From Candidatus Tidjanibacter faecipullorum (GTDB lineage Bacteria; Bacteroidota; Bacteroidia; Bacteroidales; Rikenellaceae): 64,000 nucleotides of DNA. The notes under the pieces are model-generated. The model searched no databases. It was not told the DNA's origin and worked only from the letters and a program-made list of their open reading frames with translations. Position 1 is the first letter of the stretch. Every line of letters starts with the position of its first letter. Location: the NCBI GenBank assembly GCA_019116245.1, contig DXCC01000008.1:26484-90483 (forward strand). The letters are read 5' to 3'. Shown piece after piece: positions 60,196-64,000 of the stretch. Both the position numbers and the translations under genes were made by a program.

Positions 60196-61939
60196 GCGGT
60201 TCGGCAATTTCGATGATGCGGTCGCAGAAGTCGAGCGTCCGCTCGCGGTGGGAAATAATGAGCAGGGTCAGTTCGCGTCGGGTGGTCGAAAGGTGTTCGA
60301 TGGCCTCGACGATGTCGCGTTCCGTGCGGCTGTCGAGCGATGAGGTGGCCTCGTCGAAGAGCAGTACGGAGGCTTCCTTGTAGAGGGCTCGGGCAATGCC
60401 GACCCGTTGACGCTGTCCGCCCGAGAGGCGGCAGCCCGCTTCGCCGGTGACGGTGGCCGTTCCCTCCGGCAGCGAATCGACCAGCTCCGTGAGGGAGGCC
60501 GCTTCGATGGCGCGGCGCAGCCGTTCGGGGTCGATCGCTTCGGGGGGCACCCCGAAGGCAATGTTTTCGGCCAGCGGGATGTCGGGCAGGAAGACCTCCT
60601 GCGAGACATAGGCGATGTTGTTCTGCCAGGCGCGGCGGTTGTCGGGGGTGAGGGGGACGCCATCGATGGTCAGCCGTCCCGCGTTGGGGGTGAAGAAGCC
60701 GCACAGAATGTTGAGCAGCGTCGATTTGCCTGCTCCGGAGCGGCCCCGGATTCCGATCCGCTCTCCCTTGGCAATGTGGAGCGAGAAGTCGTTGAGGACC
60801 GCCCGGCCTTCCGGTTCGTAGCGGAAGGTGACGTGCTCGAAGTCGATGGCCGTGCGGAACGGCAGACGTTCGTGGGTGGGCGGCGTGAAGCGGACTGTGT
60901 CGGTGTGGCCGAGCGTGTCGGCGATCTTTTCGGCCGCAAAGAGGTTGCGTCGGTATTCGATCCAGCTGTTGATGAGTCGGTTGACCGAGGGGATGATCTT
61001 GTAGGCGGCCACGGCGAATACGCCCAGTGCGATCTTGAGCGAGGCCATCTCCTCGCCCGTGGCCAGGCCGATGACGATCATGACCGCCACGCCCAGGATC
61101 AGCGACAGTTCGGACATGCGGCCCGCTGCCGTGCGGATCAGCATGGCCTGCCGGCGGCAGGAGGTGAGGCGGTCCAGTCCGTCGCGGAACCGGTCGGAGA
61201 CATACCGTTCGGCATTGTTTATTTCGATGTCGGCATAGCCGCGCAGGGTTTCGTAGAGGGTCTTGTTCTGGGCCACGAAGAGGCGGTTCTCCTCCCGTCC
61301 GTTCCGGTTCATGCGCCGCCGGAAAACCAGCGTGTAGAGGAGCGACAGCGGCAGGAAAACGACGGCGGCCAGCAGCACCAGCCGTGGATCGTACCACAGC
61401 AGGGTGGCGGCGATGAGCAGCAGCAGGATCACCTCCGTGGCCATGTTGAGGAGCAGACCCAGCACGCCGTCCGTGAAGCGGATGCAGATGCCGTTGATGT
61501 CGTTGATGAGGGCCGAGGTGTGGTGTCCGCGGATGAAGAGCAGGCCGCGCGAGAGGTAGGTGTCGAACATGCGGGTGGAGTAGTAGCGGTACAACCCCAT
61601 CAGGTAACGATAGACCCGGTCGGAGATCAGTACGGTCAGCAGGCTTTTCACCACGATGAAGGCGATGACGAGGAGGCAGATGGCCACGACGAAGTGGCCG
61701 AACGAGTCGAAGTGGGCCGCCTGGTAGAACCAGCCCAGCCCCGGCGTGCGGAGGGCGGCCGTCTCGTCCAGCACCACCAGCAGGAGTGGTACCAGGGCGG
61801 CGACGCCGGCGAAGTCGAGCAGGGCCAGGGCCACGGTGGCGAGGATCACGCCTGCCGCGCCGCGCCGGCTTTGGCGCGGGATGAGGCGCAGGATGGTCCG
61901 CAGGGGCAGTTTGGCGGTTGTATCGGCTTCGGGTTGCAA
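60188..61939 (-). CDS. ABC transporter permease/ATP-binding protein (exporter type)
   Basis: Six TM N-terminus; IGIRGRSGAGKSTLLNILCGF, LSGGQRQRVGIARALYKEASVLLFDEATSSLD. Confidence 0.95.
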   Translation of the reverse strand: MQPEADTTAKLPLRTILRLIPRQSRRGAAGVILATVALALLDFAGVAALVPLLLVVLDETAALRTPGLGWFYQAAHFDSFGHFVVAICLLVIAFIVVKSLLTVLISDRVYRYLMGLYRYYSTRMFDTYLSRGLLFIRGHHTSALINDINGICIRFTDGVLGLLLNMATEVILLLLIAATLLWYDPRLVLLAAVVFLPLSLLYTLVFRRRMNRNGREENRLFVAQNKTLYETLRGYADIEINNAERYVSDRFRDGLDRLTSCRRQAMLIRTAAGRMSELSLILGVAVMIVIGLATGEEMASLKIALGVFAVAAYKIIPSVNRLINSWIEYRRNLFAAEKIADTLGHTDTVRFTPPTHERLPFRTAIDFEHVTFRYEPEGRAVLNDFSLHIAKGERIGIRGRSGAGKSTLLNILCGFFTPNAGRLTIDGVPLTPDNRRAWQNNIAYVSQEVFLPDIPLAENIAFGVPPEAIDPERLRRAIEAASLTELVDSLPEGTATVTGEAGCRLSGGQRQRVGIARALYKEASVLLFDEATSSLDSRTERDIVEAIEHLSTTRRELTLLIISHRERTLDFCDRIIEIAEPHE

Positions 61940-61959
61940 GGCAGGCGGGGGTTGAGGGG

Positions 61960-62889
61960 TCAGTGGCGTTGGCGGAGCAGTTTGGGGAAGAGTTTGCGGA
62001 AGCGCACCAGCTGGGTGGTGATGCTGCCGCCGGCAATGATCAGTGTAACGGCCAGGATGATCATCACCATGCCGAGCACCAGGCGCGGCGTCAGCGGTTC
62101 GCCGAAGAGGGTGACGCCGAAGATGACGGCCGTCACGGGTTCAAGGGCGCCGAGAATGGCGGTCGGAGTCGAGCCGATGTACTGGACAGCCTGGGTCGTG
62201 CAGATGAATGACACGGCCGTGGGCAGGGCGGCCAGCGCGATCAGGTTGCCCCACAGGTACCATCGGGTGGGCAGCGTGAGGGCGGTGCCGAAACGGCTGC
62301 AGACCAGGAAGAGGACAAAGCCGAAGACCAATACGTAGAAGGTCATCTGTACGGTGGCCATCTGTTTGAGGGAGGACTGATTGACGCCGACGATGTAGAT
62401 CGCATAGGAGAGGGCCGAGACCATCACCAGCAGGACGCCCATCGTGCTGAGCGTGGCGCCGTCGTCGCCCCGGTAGAGCAGGGCGATGCCGCCCAGGGCG
62501 AAGAGGATGCAGATGACTGTCTGCAGCGTGATCTTCTCCTTGAAGAAGAGGGCCATGATGAGGGCCACCAGAATCGGGTAGACGAAAAGGATGGTGGAGG
62601 CGATGCCTGCGGCCATGTAGTTGTAGCTCAGGAAGAGGGTCAGGGAGGAGAGGGCCACCAGCAGACCCATGACGATGAGCGGAACGACCTCCTTGCGGAC
62701 GATACGGAAAGTGCGGCCGCGCGCCTTGATCATGATGCCCAGGATGGCCATGGCGAAGAGGTAGCGGAAGAAGAGTACCGACGTGGGATCCATGCCGTTC
62801 TTGTAGAGCGGCAGGGCAAAGAGCGGGTTCATGCCGTAGGTTGCGGCGGCTATGGCACCCAGCAGATAACCTTTGGTCTTGGCATTCAT
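61960..62889 (-). CDS. EamA/DMT family transporter
   Basis: MNAKTKGYLLGAIAAATYGMNPLFALPLYKNGMDPTSVLFFRYLFAMAI; 10 TM; IGSTPTAILGALEPVTAVIFGVTLFGEPLT. Confidence 0.94.
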   Translation of the reverse strand: MNAKTKGYLLGAIAAATYGMNPLFALPLYKNGMDPTSVLFFRYLFAMAILGIMIKARGRTFRIVRKEVVPLIVMGLLVALSSLTLFLSYNYMAAGIASTILFVYPILVALIMALFFKEKITLQTVICILFALGGIALLYRGDDGATLSTMGVLLVMVSALSYAIYIVGVNQSSLKQMATVQMTFYVLVFGFVLFLVCSRFGTALTLPTRWYLWGNLIALAALPTAVSFICTTQAVQYIGSTPTAILGALEPVTAVIFGVTLFGEPLTPRLVLGMVMIILAVTLIIAGGSITTQLVRFRKLFPKLLRQRH

Positions 62890-63006
62890 GGCAGTTCGGG
62901 TTGCAATGCGGATGATTCGCTGCAAAGGTAGCGTTTCCCTGTTCAGAACGGATGTTGCGGCGGCGAAAAAACGGTCACACGGCTTCCGTCGCAACGTCTG
63001 CCGGGG

Positions 63007-63780
63007 TCAGGGCTGCAGATCGTAGAGCGTTTCGATCCGGCCGGTGATGCGGTCGATCAGTTGGAACTCGGGCGTGAAGGAGGCGTCGGCCCCGAAGAAA
63101 CTGTTGGCCAGGAAGACGATGTTGCGGAGCGATTCGTACCGGAGCGACACCTCCCAGAACTCCCGCCAGTCGGTGGTCTGCTGGGTCCAGCTCTGGTCGG
63201 TGAACATCAGGTGGCTCGTTTTGATGTCGTAGTACTGCTTGAGGGACGATTCCACGATCTGGAGCACCTCGTAGCACTTCAGGATGTTGGTGGCCAGTTG
63301 TTTGTCCTTGATCGAGGGGAAGAGCCCCGAAAGTTTGAACATCTCCAGGGCGTCGTAGTTGAAGTTGGGCGATTCGATCTGATAGAGCACCGAGCCGTAG
63401 TGGGCCAGCGTGTCCAGCGAGGCGTGCTGCAGGTCGTCCATGTGGGCGAGCAGGTAGCGCGACGATTGTTGTTCGGCGGTGACCTGTTCGCGGTAGAGCG
63501 AGAGCAGCGTGGCGTTGTCGTGCAGTTCGGTCAGCACCAGCTGCATCTGGTTGCGCACGTCGTTGGCCTTGCGGTGGCGGTCGATCAGCCCGTTGCCTGC
63601 AAAGGTGATGATGATGCCCAGCGTGACGATCGACAGGTTGCACAGGTAGTCGCCGATGTGCCAGTTGCGGGGCAGGCTGAAGTAGCGGCGGAAATTGCGG
63701 TCCTCCCCGCGGGGCATCTCCTCGGCGGGGCGGTCCTTTTGTTTCGGTGATGCGGAACGGCGGGAAGCAGGTGTGCTCAT
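63007..63780 (-). CDS. Membrane-anchored protein of unknown function (single TM)
   Basis: RNWHIGDYLCNLSIVTLGIIITFAGNGLIDRHRKANDVRNQMQLVLTELHDN...; good ORF, family not securely recognised. Confidence 0.75.
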   Translation of the reverse strand: MSTPASRRSASPKQKDRPAEEMPRGEDRNFRRYFSLPRNWHIGDYLCNLSIVTLGIIITFAGNGLIDRHRKANDVRNQMQLVLTELHDNATLLSLYREQVTAEQQSSRYLLAHMDDLQHASLDTLAHYGSVLYQIESPNFNYDALEMFKLSGLFPSIKDKQLATNILKCYEVLQIVESSLKQYYDIKTSHLMFTDQSWTQQTTDWREFWEVSLRYESLRNIVFLANSFFGADASFTPEFQLIDRITGRIETLYDLQP

Positions 63781-63923
63781 GGACGGTTTCGGAATGGTGA
63801 TTGAACACAAAAATAGGAAATTTCGGCGAAACCCCGCCATCGCGGCCGGCCGGCGGACTGCTTTCCGGTCGGACAAAGCGGCGTGAGGGGGCCATTGGAC
63901 GCAGCGATGGGGAGGGGGACGAA

Positions 63924-63962
63924 AAAAGGGCTTCCGCACGGGGTGTGTGCGGAAGCCCTTGG
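63924..63962 (-). terminator. Terminator for a minus-strand gene entering from the right edge (stop near 63988)
   Basis: AAAAAAGGGCTTCCGCAC-GGGGTGT-GTGCGGAAGCCCTT; reverse strand ...DGE* at the window end. Confidence 0.8.
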
Positions 63963-64000
63963 AGTGGGGTTTGTCCGGGAGCGAGGGCTATTCGCCGTCG

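Overview
GC-rich chromosomal window from a Bacteroidetes bacterium. TTTG/TAnnTTTG promoters, the 7-8 gene V-type ATPase operon and the gene families present suggest Rikenellaceae/Alistipes-like, but that is inference. Most of the window is housekeeping: rmuC (partial), rpe, ABC-F ATPase, rlmB, arginine deiminase family, holA, tilS, murB, split lysO-type exporter, V-ATPase operon, copper P-type ATPase, mazG, gamma-carbonic anhydrase, LytS/LytTR two-component pair plus outer-membrane receptor, pepD, phoH, der, MATE, nucleoside phosphorylase, glmM, M20 peptidase, thiD/thiE, era, a group B + group C [FeFe]-hydrogenase cluster with a SpoIIE phosphatase, AraC regulators, a cupin-CMD protein, flavodoxin, S24/S26 peptidase, ABC exporter, EamA transporter. 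There are two tRNAs (Leu-CAG, Gln-TTG). No rRNA, CRISPR or insertion element was recognised. Best leads: (1) the copper ATPase and its N-terminal HMA domain lie in two frames joined at an A10 homopolymer, so full-length CopA would need a -1 frameshift or transcriptional slippage, with a free CopZ-like HMA peptide as the zero-frame product; (2) an HMA-fused AraC regulator next to it; (3) a PqqD-like/HprK-like pair about 51 kb from an S24/S26 peptidase-ABC exporter pair, resembling a dispersed RiPP-type system; (4) a holA-coupled class IV aminotransferase that appears to have lost its catalytic residues; (5) an H2-sensing-type hydrogenase/phosphatase cluster; (6) structured or repeat-rich intergenic regions that may be transcribed.
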